Position numbers and translations under genes: made by a program
Assembly: GCA_027327685.1 (NCBI GenBank)
Contig: DAHVYL010000032.1
Location: forward strand, 1 to 7,122
Direction of reading: 5' to 3'
DNA: 7,122 bases
DNA from: Candidatus Woesebacteria bacterium
GTDB taxonomy: Bacteria > Patescibacteriota > Microgenomatia > UBA8517
Part shown: one piece after another, positions 1-6,451 of the stretch
How the letters are laid out: every line of letters begins with the position of its first letter
Numbering within the stretch: the stretch's first letter is position 1
The notes under the pieces: model-generated
What the model saw: only the letters and a program-made list of their open reading frames with translations
Databases searched by the model: none
What the model was told of the DNA's origin: nothing

Positions 1-1017
1 AAAACGGACTCGGAATTGGTTGACGACAAATGCCCCATTCACCCAAACTTAAATCTAGAAGTCTTTGAGGAGGAAAACTATTTCTTTAAGTTTTCAAAAT
101 ATCAAAAACCACTTTTGGAATTCTATAAAAAAAATCCTGATTTTGTGATTCCGGACGGAAAATTTAGAGAGATAGAAACTTTTGTCAACGGCGGTCTACA
201 GGACTTCTCAATCTCCCGCCTAAAAAGTAAGATGCCTTGGGGAATTCCCGTTCCGGGAGACCCTAAACAGGTAATGTATGTCTGGTTCGACGCCCTTATT
301 AACTACATCTCAACACTCGGCTGGCCGGAAAACAAAAAGGATTTCGAGGATTTCTGGCCCGGGTTCCAGGTTGCCGGAAAAGACAATTTGCGTCAACAAA
401 CTGCGATCTGGCAGGCAATGCTTCTTTCGGCAGGACTTCCCAATTCCAGACAGATTTTCATACACGGATTCATTACAATCAACGGGCAAAAAATAAGTAA
501 AAGCCTCGGAAATACCATAAATCCAATTGAGATTGCTGAAAAATACGGAACCGATGCTCTGAGATATTATCTTTTGGCAAAAATTAACCCATACGAAGAT
601 TCGGATTTCACTTTCGAAAAGTTTGAAGACACCTATAACGGAGAACTGGCGAACGGACTTGGAAATTTGGTTTCGAGAGTCGCAAAACTCTGCGAAAAAT
701 CCGGTTTCGAGTTTAAACCGGAAAAAATAAAGTTTGACGAAAGAATCGGAAGGGCCCTGGGTGGCTATCGCTTTGACGAGGCACTAAAAATAATCTGGGA
801 GGAAGCTGCCGAAACCGACCGGTTTATTAACGAAGAAGAGCCATGGAAATTAACCGGTAAGCAACTTGAAAAAGTCTCAAATCATTTGGTAAACCGCATC
901 CGAACAATTTCTTTCAATCTCAAACCGTTCTTGCCGGAAACTTCCGAAAAAATTCAAAAACAATTTGAGGGTCCGAAAATTGTATCAGCCAGTCCGTTAT
1001 TTCCCCGTCTGAGTTAA
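1..1017 (+). CDS. metG: Methionyl-tRNA synthetase, C-terminal part (5' end outside window)
   Basis: This cytoplasmic enzyme charges tRNA-Met with methionine using ATP. The frame is open from base 1 (reading KTDSELVDDKCPIHP), so the gene begins upstream; the TTG at 16 is an internal Leu codon, not a start. The 338 visible residues contain CPIHP (11-15), matching the zinc-knuckle end of the connective-peptide region, then EENYFF, the catalytic-core YVWFDAL (93-99) and the KMSKS signature as KISKS (164-168). The anticodon-binding helical domain follows, with NLVSR (222-226) and the Trp of EEPW (W282) at the positions of the anticodon-recognising Asn, Arg and Trp known from E. coli MetRS. The protein stops soon after this domain at LFPRLS, so it lacks the C-terminal EMAP/Trbp111-like tRNA-binding domain of long forms. 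The HIGH motif lies upstream of the window. Identification is very secure. Confidence 0.97.
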   Translation, partial: KTDSELVDDKCPIHPNLNLEVFEEENYFFKFSKYQKPLLEFYKKNPDFVIPDGKFREIETFVNGGLQDFSISRLKSKMPWGIPVPGDPKQVMYVWFDALINYISTLGWPENKKDFEDFWPGFQVAGKDNLRQQTAIWQAMLLSAGLPNSRQIFIHGFITINGQKISKSLGNTINPIEIAEKYGTDALRYYLLAKINPYEDSDFTFEKFEDTYNGELANGLGNLVSRVAKLCEKSGFEFKPEKIKFDERIGRALGGYRFDEALKIIWEEAAETDRFINEEEPWKLTGKQLEKVSNHLVNRIRTISFNLKPFLPETSEKIQKQFEGPKIVSASPLFPRLS

Positions 1018-1025
1018 AATTGACT

Positions 1026-2516
1026 ATGCGTAAATTCATAGAAAAACATGATCAACAAATACTGCGCCTTCTGGAAATTCTCCCCGGATTTGTATCCTGG
1101 AATCTTATTATTTTCCCATATTGGGGAATTTTTGTAATTCCGGAGATAGTAGCCTACTTCGTTCTGGTTTTTAATATTTATTGGTTTTATCAATCGTTCC
1201 AGATTGCAGTTAATGCCATAATCTCACATATAAGGATTCAGGCTGCAAAAATTTATGATTGGATGGGAGATGTGAATGATTTTCCGGATTGGAAAAAAGT
1301 GCGGCACGTTGTTATCATTCCAACGTATAAGGAGCCCCTCCATATTCTTGAAAGAACTCTCAATTCCCTCGCTGCACAGGAGTTTCCCACTAAACAAATT
1401 ATTCCAGTTTTGGCAATGGAAAAAAACGAGCCGGAAAAAGACAGGTTAGCCAAGTGGAAAATTTTAAATGAAAAATACGGGAAGGTTTTTGGGAAACTAT
1501 TCATGACTGTACATGAACTCAAAATTGGTGAGGTTGCCGGAAAAGCATCAAACGAAAAGTGTGCGGCCGTCTGGATTAGGGACAATTATATAGATGCAGA
1601 AAAATTTAACATTGACTACTTCACCGTTACATCTTGTGATGCAGACCATAAATTCCACCCCAAACATTTTGCCAATCTTACTTTTAAGTTTTTAGATAAT
1701 CCCAATCGTTACAAAATGTTTTGGCAGCCTTCGGTAATGTTTTACAATAATATTTGGGAAATTCCGGCCATAACCCGCGTACTAAACACTCTGATGTCAA
1801 TTTCAAATCTTTCCCAACTTGCACGCAAAGACAAGCTTATTAATACACAAAACTATTCTCTTTCTTATAAGCTGCTGGATAGTGTCGGATACTGGGATGC
1901 CGACAAAATTCCGGAGGATTGGGGTATATTTTTTAAAGCATTTTATAAAAGCGGCGGCGGAATTGAGGTTGAACCAATTTATCTTCCCCTTTTGGCCGAC
2001 GCTGCACAATCCAGCTCTTTTTGGAAAACAATCAAAAATCAATATCAGCAACTTCAAAGATGGGCCTGGGGAGTAAGTGACGACCCCTGGATAATCAAGA
2101 GTTATTTTTTAACCAGGAATATCCCCTTTTGGGATAAAACAATGAGATTAATTCAGGTTCTCTGGTCACATTTTTTGTGGCCGGTTAATTGGTTTATTAT
2201 CTCAATCGGGCTTACTATTCCAACACTTCTCAATCCGGCTTTTGGAAGAACGGCTTTGGGCTACTCCGTTCCCAAGTTGTCATCTTTAATCCTAACCCTG
2301 GCGCTTGTTTTTCTGTTAATAATGATTGTTATTGATAATATTCAAAAACCCAAGAGGCCGAATAAAGTCTCTTTTTTCAGAACGATATTAACCCCATTCG
2401 AATTTATCCTCATGCCTCTGGCCGGATTTTTATTTACCGCCCTCCCCGGAATTGACGCTCACACCAGGCTAATGCTCGGAAAATACATTCAATATAAAGT
2501 CACGGAAAAGGTTTAA
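1026..2516 (+). CDS. Membrane-anchored GT2 glycosyltransferase, cellulose synthase-like
   Basis: A 496-residue predicted inner-membrane glycosyltransferase using a nucleotide-sugar donor on the cytoplasmic side. It has two N-terminal hydrophobic segments (about 25-66), a GT-A catalytic domain, and three or so C-terminal membrane segments (about 378-406, 421-441, 452-478). Visible motifs are IIPTYKEP (97-104), DAD (205-207, the metal/UDP-binding DxD), PEDW (296-299, the acceptor-side catalytic Asp) and QLQRW (342-346, the QxxRW motif). The D, DxD, ED, QxxRW set is that of processive enzymes such as cellulose and hyaluronan synthases; no PilZ domain is present. The ATG at 1026 is preferred over TTG at 1020; neither has a Shine-Dalgarno sequence. 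The gene follows metG by 8 nt, so co-transcription is likely. Its stop overlaps that of the convergent decarboxylase gene. The polymer or acceptor cannot be read from sequence. Confidence 0.87.
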   Translation: MRKFIEKHDQQILRLLEILPGFVSWNLIIFPYWGIFVIPEIVAYFVLVFNIYWFYQSFQIAVNAIISHIRIQAAKIYDWMGDVNDFPDWKKVRHVVIIPTYKEPLHILERTLNSLAAQEFPTKQIIPVLAMEKNEPEKDRLAKWKILNEKYGKVFGKLFMTVHELKIGEVAGKASNEKCAAVWIRDNYIDAEKFNIDYFTVTSCDADHKFHPKHFANLTFKFLDNPNRYKMFWQPSVMFYNNIWEIPAITRVLNTLMSISNLSQLARKDKLINTQNYSLSYKLLDSVGYWDADKIPEDWGIFFKAFYKSGGGIEVEPIYLPLLADAAQSSSFWKTIKNQYQQLQRWAWGVSDDPWIIKSYFLTRNIPFWDKTMRLIQVLWSHFLWPVNWFIISIGLTIPTLLNPAFGRTALGYSVPKLSSLILTLALVFLLIMIVIDNIQKPKRPNKVSFFRTILTPFEFILMPLAGFLFTALPGIDAHTRLMLGKYIQYKVTEKV

Positions 2517-2524
2517 CTTTTTTT
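2504..2524. terminator. Weak A/T-rich stem at the convergent gene ends, possible terminator
   Basis: AAAAG (2506-2510) can pair with CTTTT (2517-2521) around a 6-nt loop that contains the shared TTAA of both stop codons, and seven T residues follow on the plus strand (2518-2524). The G-T-extended stem is mostly A-T and would be unstable, so intrinsic termination is only a possibility. There is no other space for a terminator between the two genes. Confidence 0.22.
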
Positions 2525-3454
2525 GTAGTATTCGATTGTTTTTTGAAGTCCTTCTTCCAAGCTTATTTTTGGCTCCCAGTTAAGTACTGCCTTTGCCTTT
2601 GTTATATCGGGGCGCCTTCTCATTGGATCGTTTTCCCTGAATTTCCCGCTAAAAATCATTTCGGATTTACTTCCTGTGAGTTTTATTATCTTCTCCGCCA
2701 GTTCTTCGATTGTGAACTCATCGGGATTTCCCAAATTAAATATTTCTCCGCGCGTTCTGCCGGTAAACATCGCTTTGACAATTCCCTCTACCAGATCATC
2801 AATATAGCAGAAAGACCTGGTCTGACTTCCGTCTCCGTCTATTCTAAAAGGGATACCCCCCAGCGCACTCATAATAAAATTAGAGACCACTCTTCCATCG
2901 TCTTTCTGCATCTTGGGTCCATAGGTATTAAATATCCTTATCACTCTGGCATCAATATCGTATTTTCGAATATAAACATATGTAGCTGTTTCCGCAAATC
3001 TTTTGCTTTCGTCATAGCAAGACCTCGGGCCGAAAGTGTTTACGTTTCCAAAATATGTTTCTTTTTGGGGATGTTCCAATGGATCCCCGTAAACCTCGGA
3101 TGTTGAGGCAATAAGCAACTTGGCTCCTGTTTTTCTGGCCAATTCAAGTATATTCAAAGTCCCCACAGAATTGGCCAAAAGAGTTTCTTCCGGGTAATTT
3201 TGATAATCAATCGGAGACGCTGGCGAGGCGAGATGAAAAATGTAATTGAGAGGTCCAAGGTTCAAACTCAAAGGCTTTGTTATATCGGTTTCAATGAATT
3301 CAAAGTTGGGACTGCTCAAAAGATACTCTACATTTTTTTTTGAGCCGGTCAAAAGGTTGTCAAAACAAATAACTTTATATCCGTCTCTTATCAATCTGTC
3401 GCAAAGATGGCTGCCTATGAAACCCGCTCCACCTGTAACTAAAACATTTTGCAT
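2513..3454 (-). CDS. UDP-glucuronate decarboxylase (UDP-xylose synthase)
   Basis: A 313-residue soluble short-chain dehydrogenase/reductase of the extended NAD-dependent sugar epimerase type. It is predicted to convert UDP-glucuronate to UDP-xylose and CO2 through a UDP-4-keto intermediate with bound NAD+. The Rossmann loop is TGGAGFIG (7-14). SPASP (77-81), the active-site stretch STSEVYGD (117-124) with T118 and E120, CYDESK (146-151) with catalytic Y147 and K151, DGRVVSNF (186-193) and RRRPDI (279-284) together resemble UXS1-type decarboxylases, and much less GalE or RmlB. Length is normal for a bacterial UXS without a membrane anchor. It is the only minus-strand gene here, with its own predicted promoter at 3463-3491 and a very short or absent leader. 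The substrate-producing UDP-glucose dehydrogenase is not in the window. The sugar probably feeds the neighbouring glycosyltransferases. Confidence 0.92.
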   Translation of the reverse strand: MQNVLVTGGAGFIGSHLCDRLIRDGYKVICFDNLLTGSKKNVEYLLSSPNFEFIETDITKPLSLNLGPLNYIFHLASPASPIDYQNYPEETLLANSVGTLNILELARKTGAKLLIASTSEVYGDPLEHPQKETYFGNVNTFGPRSCYDESKRFAETATYVYIRKYDIDARVIRIFNTYGPKMQKDDGRVVSNFIMSALGGIPFRIDGDGSQTRSFCYIDDLVEGIVKAMFTGRTRGEIFNLGNPDEFTIEELAEKIIKLTGSKSEMIFSGKFRENDPMRRRPDITKAKAVLNWEPKISLEEGLQKTIEYYKKS

Positions 3455-3462
3455 ATGTTCAA

Positions 3463-3491
3463 ATTATACCTTAAACTAAATATGTTATGAA
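3463..3491 (-). promoter_or_regulatory. Sigma70-type promoter for the UDP-xylose synthase gene, probably leaderless
   Basis: On the minus strand there is a perfect -10 hexamer TATAAT (3468 down to 3463) and a -35-like TTCATA (3491 down to 3486, 4 of 6 consensus bases) separated by 17 bp. The -10 ends only 8 nt before the ATG at 3454, so initiation at the usual distance would start transcription at or within a base or two of the start codon. No Shine-Dalgarno sequence exists. The -35 hexamer overlaps the start codon of the divergent gene (3487-3489). Predicted by eye only. Confidence 0.6.
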
Positions 3492-4995
3492 ATCACTTTG
3501 GCAAAAGCTTCACAGAGTCGGTGATTTTCTGCACTTGCCGGATACCCCAAATTGGCTCCTTGCAGTGCTGTCAATGGTATTCCTCTTAAGAGTCCCTTCA
3601 TTTTTCGAGCCATACTTTTACGGTGATGAGTCCATATATCTCACTCTGGGTCAGGGCATGCGTCAGGGGTTAACTCTTTATAAAGATATTTATGACAATA
3701 AACCTCCCTTCTTATATCTAACTGCGGCGGTTGGAGGAAATCTTTTCTGGTTTAAAGTGATTCTGGCCTTTTGGAGTTTAATAACAATTATTCTTTTCCA
3801 TAAGCTGGTAAAAATAATTCTTAGCAAAAATGAAAAGGCGCAGAAACTTTCAACATTACTTTTTGCGCTTCTGACTACCCTTCCCCTTCTTGAAGGTTTA
3901 ACGGCCAATTCCGAACTTTTTATGATTGTCTTTACGATAGCCGCTTTTCTTATTCTCCTGGGAGAAAGGCCTTCCCCAGGTAGGATTTATCTTGCCGGAA
4001 TCTTTTTGGGACTGGGGGCTCTTTTCAAAATACCGGCAGCTTTTGATGCACCAATAATTGTTTTTTATTGGGTTATTACCGGGGGATTTAAAAACTGGAA
4101 AAAAATTCTCAAAAGTACTTTCATACTTATGCTCGGGTTTGTCTCCCCGATAGTCTTGAGTTTAATTTGGTTCTATTTTGAGGGTGCTCTTCCCGAATAT
4201 ATAAAAGCTGCCTTCCTACAAAACGTCGGCTATTTGAGTAGTTTCAGGCCCGGAGATGTTCAAAAATCATTTTGGGTCAAGAATGCTCCGCTTTTAATTC
4301 GCGGGTTGATTGTTCTTTTGGGATCCTTACTTATTTTCGTCTTTAGACAAAAGCTCTCAAGAAAATTCATACTCCTATCTCTCTGGGTACTATTTGCACT
4401 ATTTGCAATCACCCTCTCGGAGCGGCCATATCCGCACTATCTTATCCAGGCGATAGCCCCGATTTCAATTCTTCTTTCCATACTTTTTACTGAAAAGAGT
4501 CCTGAACAGTCGCTTGCGATTCTTCCGTTGGCTGTGTTTCTATTTGTTCCCGTTTATTACAAATTCTGGTTCTACCCGACAACAACCTATTACACGAGGT
4601 TCATTAAATTTGCCCTGGGAGCTCAGGAGAAATCTGCATACTTCGGCGGGTTTTCGACAAATGTAAATAGAAATTACAAAATCGCGGAGTTCCTGACGCA
4701 ATCAAGCCGCCAGCCCGACCGTGTTTTTATGTGGGATCCGGATTCTGCTACCGTTTATGCCCTCTCAAAGCGTTTGCCTCCTATTAAATATGTCGCCGAC
4801 TATCACATTAACGACTATTCGAGTAGAGCGGGTGAAGCCGAGAGCATTGCCTCAAATCCTCCAAAATTTATAATTCTCAGTAACTCCTATCCCTACCCGG
4901 AACTCAACCCTCTCCTTAAGAGAAGTTATTTACTAATCAATCAAATGGAAGGGGTCAATATCTATTCCAGGATCGATTTTGCTCCCACAAAGTAG
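3487..4995 (+). CDS. GT-C fold membrane glycosyltransferase (ArnT/PMT-like)
   Basis: A 502-residue polytopic membrane protein related to the ArnT/GT39 (PMT_2) group. Members transfer a sugar from a polyprenyl-phosphate donor to a lipid, protein or glycan on the outer face of the membrane. A first hydrophobic segment (about 22-40) leads into a first extracytoplasmic loop with YGDESIY (45-51), whose D47-E48 pair sits where GT-C enzymes carry the catalytic acidic residue, then YDNKPP (69-74). ANSELFM (140-146) and ERPYPHYLIQ (312-321) are also typical of the family. About ten hydrophobic segments fill residues 80-365; a soluble C-terminal domain of about 135 residues follows. The ATG at 3487 has no Shine-Dalgarno sequence. 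A weak TTGCAT-17 bp-TAAACT promoter candidate (3449-3477) lies in the 32-bp divergent gap. Donor and acceptor are unknown; the downstream UbiA-type gene suggests a polyprenyl-phosphate pentose donor. Confidence 0.85.
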   Translation: MKSLWQKLHRVGDFLHLPDTPNWLLAVLSMVFLLRVPSFFEPYFYGDESIYLTLGQGMRQGLTLYKDIYDNKPPFLYLTAAVGGNLFWFKVILAFWSLITIILFHKLVKIILSKNEKAQKLSTLLFALLTTLPLLEGLTANSELFMIVFTIAAFLILLGERPSPGRIYLAGIFLGLGALFKIPAAFDAPIIVFYWVITGGFKNWKKILKSTFILMLGFVSPIVLSLIWFYFEGALPEYIKAAFLQNVGYLSSFRPGDVQKSFWVKNAPLLIRGLIVLLGSLLIFVFRQKLSRKFILLSLWVLFALFAITLSERPYPHYLIQAIAPISILLSILFTEKSPEQSLAILPLAVFLFVPVYYKFWFYPTTTYYTRFIKFALGAQEKSAYFGGFSTNVNRNYKIAEFLTQSSRQPDRVFMWDPDSATVYALSKRLPPIKYVADYHINDYSSRAGEAESIASNPPKFIILSNSYPYPELNPLLKRSYLLINQMEGVNIYSRIDFAPTK

Positions 4996-5007
4996 ATATC
5001 GTACAAT
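4979..5007 (+). promoter_or_regulatory. Possible promoter for the small membrane protein, WecA-like and UbiA-like genes
   Basis: A -10-like TACAAT (5002-5007, 5 of 6 consensus bases) lies in the 28-bp gap after the GT-C gene, with a weak -35 candidate TTGCTC (4979-4984) at 17-bp spacing inside the end of that gene. Transcription would start near 5014, giving a leader of roughly 10 nt before the ATG at 5024. The genes may instead simply be read through from 3487. Confidence 0.35.
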
Positions 5008-5023
5008 ATATACCTTGAACAAC

Positions 5024-5359
5024 ATGTGGTGGAAAAAAGTGGACTTTTATAATTATTTTCTGGCCGCCGGCGCCCTGAGTGTACTATCCATCGTCGGAAC
5101 TTTGATCATCAGAAGTTTTTTACCTCCTCTTATACCTCTTTTTTACGGTAAACCGGAAGGTGCAGAACAGCTTGCTCCCGCCTGGTTTATTCTCATAATC
5201 CCCGGCGTATCCATTTTAATTACCGCCACCAATCTTTTTGTTAACAAATCAGTCGAGGACAAATTTATCAAAAAGGTTCTGGCAATCACCTCGCTTGTCA
5301 TTTCACTGATGGCAACCATAACAGTAGTTAAAATTATCACGCTGGTCGGATTTTTTTAA
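5024..5359 (+). CDS. Small three-helix membrane protein of unknown function
   Basis: An unrecognised 111-residue hydrophobic protein. Three membrane helices are apparent at about 12-32, 53-73 and 84-108. The loop between the first two carries a Pro/Gly-rich stretch, LPPLIPLFYGKPEG (33-46), followed by EQLAP (48-52). This pattern (prolines, then G-x-P) is loosely like the N-terminal DUF1648/SdpI segment, but the resemblance is too weak for an assignment. The start is uncertain: the frame is open upstream to TTG codons at 5015 and 4979, the latter inside the GT-C gene; the ATG at 5024 gives a sensible short N-terminus (MWWKKVDFYNY). The stop TAA directly abuts the ATG of the WecA-like gene (TAAATG), so the two are probably translationally coupled. 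Position between two membrane glycan enzymes suggests an accessory role in that pathway, by inference only. Confidence 0.72.
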   Translation: MWWKKVDFYNYFLAAGALSVLSIVGTLIIRSFLPPLIPLFYGKPEGAEQLAPAWFILIIPGVSILITATNLFVNKSVEDKFIKKVLAITSLVISLMATITVVKIITLVGFF

Positions 5360-6451
5360 ATGAACAATTTACGAAATCTTTTTTTGGTACCGTGGATTAT
5401 ATCCGCGGTAATTGCTTTTTTGACAACACCGCTGGCAATTAAATTCGCTGAAAAAATCGGGATTATCGACGATCCTGCTAAAAATAAGCATCCGAAAGTA
5501 ATTCATACCTACCCGATACCGCGTGGGGGTGGTATTCCCATTTTTATGGCTCTTCTGATATCAAGCTTAATATTCTTGCCCATAGATAAACAGCTTATCG
5601 GAATATTGGTCGGGGCAATTATTTTGGTTGTCATGGGAGTATTTGATGATAAATACAATCTTAACCCCTATTTACGGCTTGTTATCGGCCTTGCCGCAGC
5701 TGCCGCCCCAATTGCAGCCGGAATAGGAATTTCGTTTATTTCAAATCCCTTAGGGGGAATAATAAACCTAAGTCAGCCTCAAATTAATTTTGAGTTTTTC
5801 GGGGAAACACGCAGTATTTGGATTGTCTCCGATATTTTTGCAATTTTTTGGATTACTTTCTTAATGAATATTGTCAATATGGGTGCTAAAGGTGTTGACG
5901 GGCAACTGAGCGGGGTTACCGTTATCGCGGCCCTTACTATTGCATTTCTATCCTTAAGATTTTCGGCAGACATAACTCAATGGCCGGTAATAATTCTGGC
6001 TGCGATTACGGCAGGTTCATACTTCGGGTTTTTGCCCTGGCACATATTCCCCCAAAAAATAATGCCTGGATATGGAGGTAGCACCCTGGCTGGATACCTT
6101 CTGGCAGTTCTTTCCATCCTTTCGACAACAAAAGTGGGAACATTGGTTGTTGTACTTGGAATCCCCCTCATTGATACCGGATACACAATCGTTAGACGCA
6201 TACTTAGTCACAAGTCCCCTGTTTGGGGAGACCGCGGACATCTGCATCACAAACTTCTCGATGCCGGACTGAGCAAAACACAGGTAGCAATTTTCTATTG
6301 GGCAATAACTGCAATACTTGGATTTTTGGCACTCAATTTGAATACGGCCAATAAGATCTATACAATGGTGGGTATAGCCATGCTTTTGGGCGGGCTGATA
6401 TTATGGCTGACATACAAACCCAAAAAGAACAACAATCAAAAACTCCGTTAA
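5360..6451 (+). CDS. WecA/TagO-like polyprenyl-phosphate glycosyl-1-phosphate transferase
   Basis: A 363-residue polytopic membrane enzyme of the MraY/WecA (glycosyltransferase 4, PNPT) family, which transfers a sugar-1-phosphate from a UDP-sugar to polyprenyl phosphate as the first step of a lipid-linked glycan. About ten hydrophobic segments are visible. Family motifs: HPKVIHTYPIPRGGG (44-58), VFDDKYNLNP (94-103) with the D96-D97 pair, IDTGYTIVRR (271-280), and KSPVWGDRGHLHH (285-297) with the HxHH tip. The IPRGGG and HLHH forms favour the WecA/TagO branch over MraY. Two motifs are unusual: the NxxNxxDGxDG element reads NIVNMGAKGVDG (170-181), with the first Asp lost and one extra residue, and the usual GDxGS reads GYGGS (237-241). 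The sugar is probably HexNAc but not proven. ATG immediately follows the preceding stop; no Shine-Dalgarno sequence. The 3' end overlaps the UbiA-type gene. Confidence 0.9.
   Translation: MNNLRNLFLVPWIISAVIAFLTTPLAIKFAEKIGIIDDPAKNKHPKVIHTYPIPRGGGIPIFMALLISSLIFLPIDKQLIGILVGAIILVVMGVFDDKYNLNPYLRLVIGLAAAAAPIAAGIGISFISNPLGGIINLSQPQINFEFFGETRSIWIVSDIFAIFWITFLMNIVNMGAKGVDGQLSGVTVIAALTIAFLSLRFSADITQWPVIILAAITAGSYFGFLPWHIFPQKIMPGYGGSTLAGYLLAVLSILSTTKVGTLVVVLGIPLIDTGYTIVRRILSHKSPVWGDRGHLHHKLLDAGLSKTQVAIFYWAITAILGFLALNLNTANKIYTMVGIAMLLGGLILWLTYKPKKNNNQKLR

Noticed and set aside
16..18. TTG at 16 as the start of the metG reading frame
   Set aside because: The frame is open to base 1 and the upstream residues (KTDSE) fit the MetRS connective-peptide region; the catalytic HIGH half must lie upstream, so this is an internal Leu codon.
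64..76. GAGGAGGAAAA as a Shine-Dalgarno sequence
   Set aside because: It lies within metG, encodes the conserved Glu-rich stretch before NYFF, and has no suitable start codon and gene downstream.
1020..1025. TTGACT as a -35 box, or TTG 1020 as the GT2 start
   Set aside because: No -10 sits at the right place for a GT2 promoter, and the ATG two codons later is the more usual start.
2543..3106. 187-codon plus-strand open frame antisense to the UDP-xylose synthase gene
   Set aside because: It is the shadow of a strongly conserved enzyme on the other strand; its translation has no recognisable domain and unusual Cys/Phe/Arg composition.
2513..3454. UDP-glucose 4-epimerase or dTDP-glucose 4,6-dehydratase
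   Set aside because: The SPASP, STSEVYGDP and RRRPDI elements are characteristic of UDP-glucuronate decarboxylases rather than GalE or RmlB.
5351..5357. Run of seven T as an intrinsic terminator before the WecA-like gene
   Set aside because: No stable hairpin precedes it, it encodes the C-terminal Phe residues of the small membrane protein, and the next start codon directly follows the stop.
5360..6451. MraY (peptidoglycan lipid I synthase)
   Set aside because: The N-terminal motif is IPRGGG rather than the MraY PTMGG, and the histidine motif is HLHH in a KSPxxxDRGHLHH context, as in WecA/TagO enzymes.
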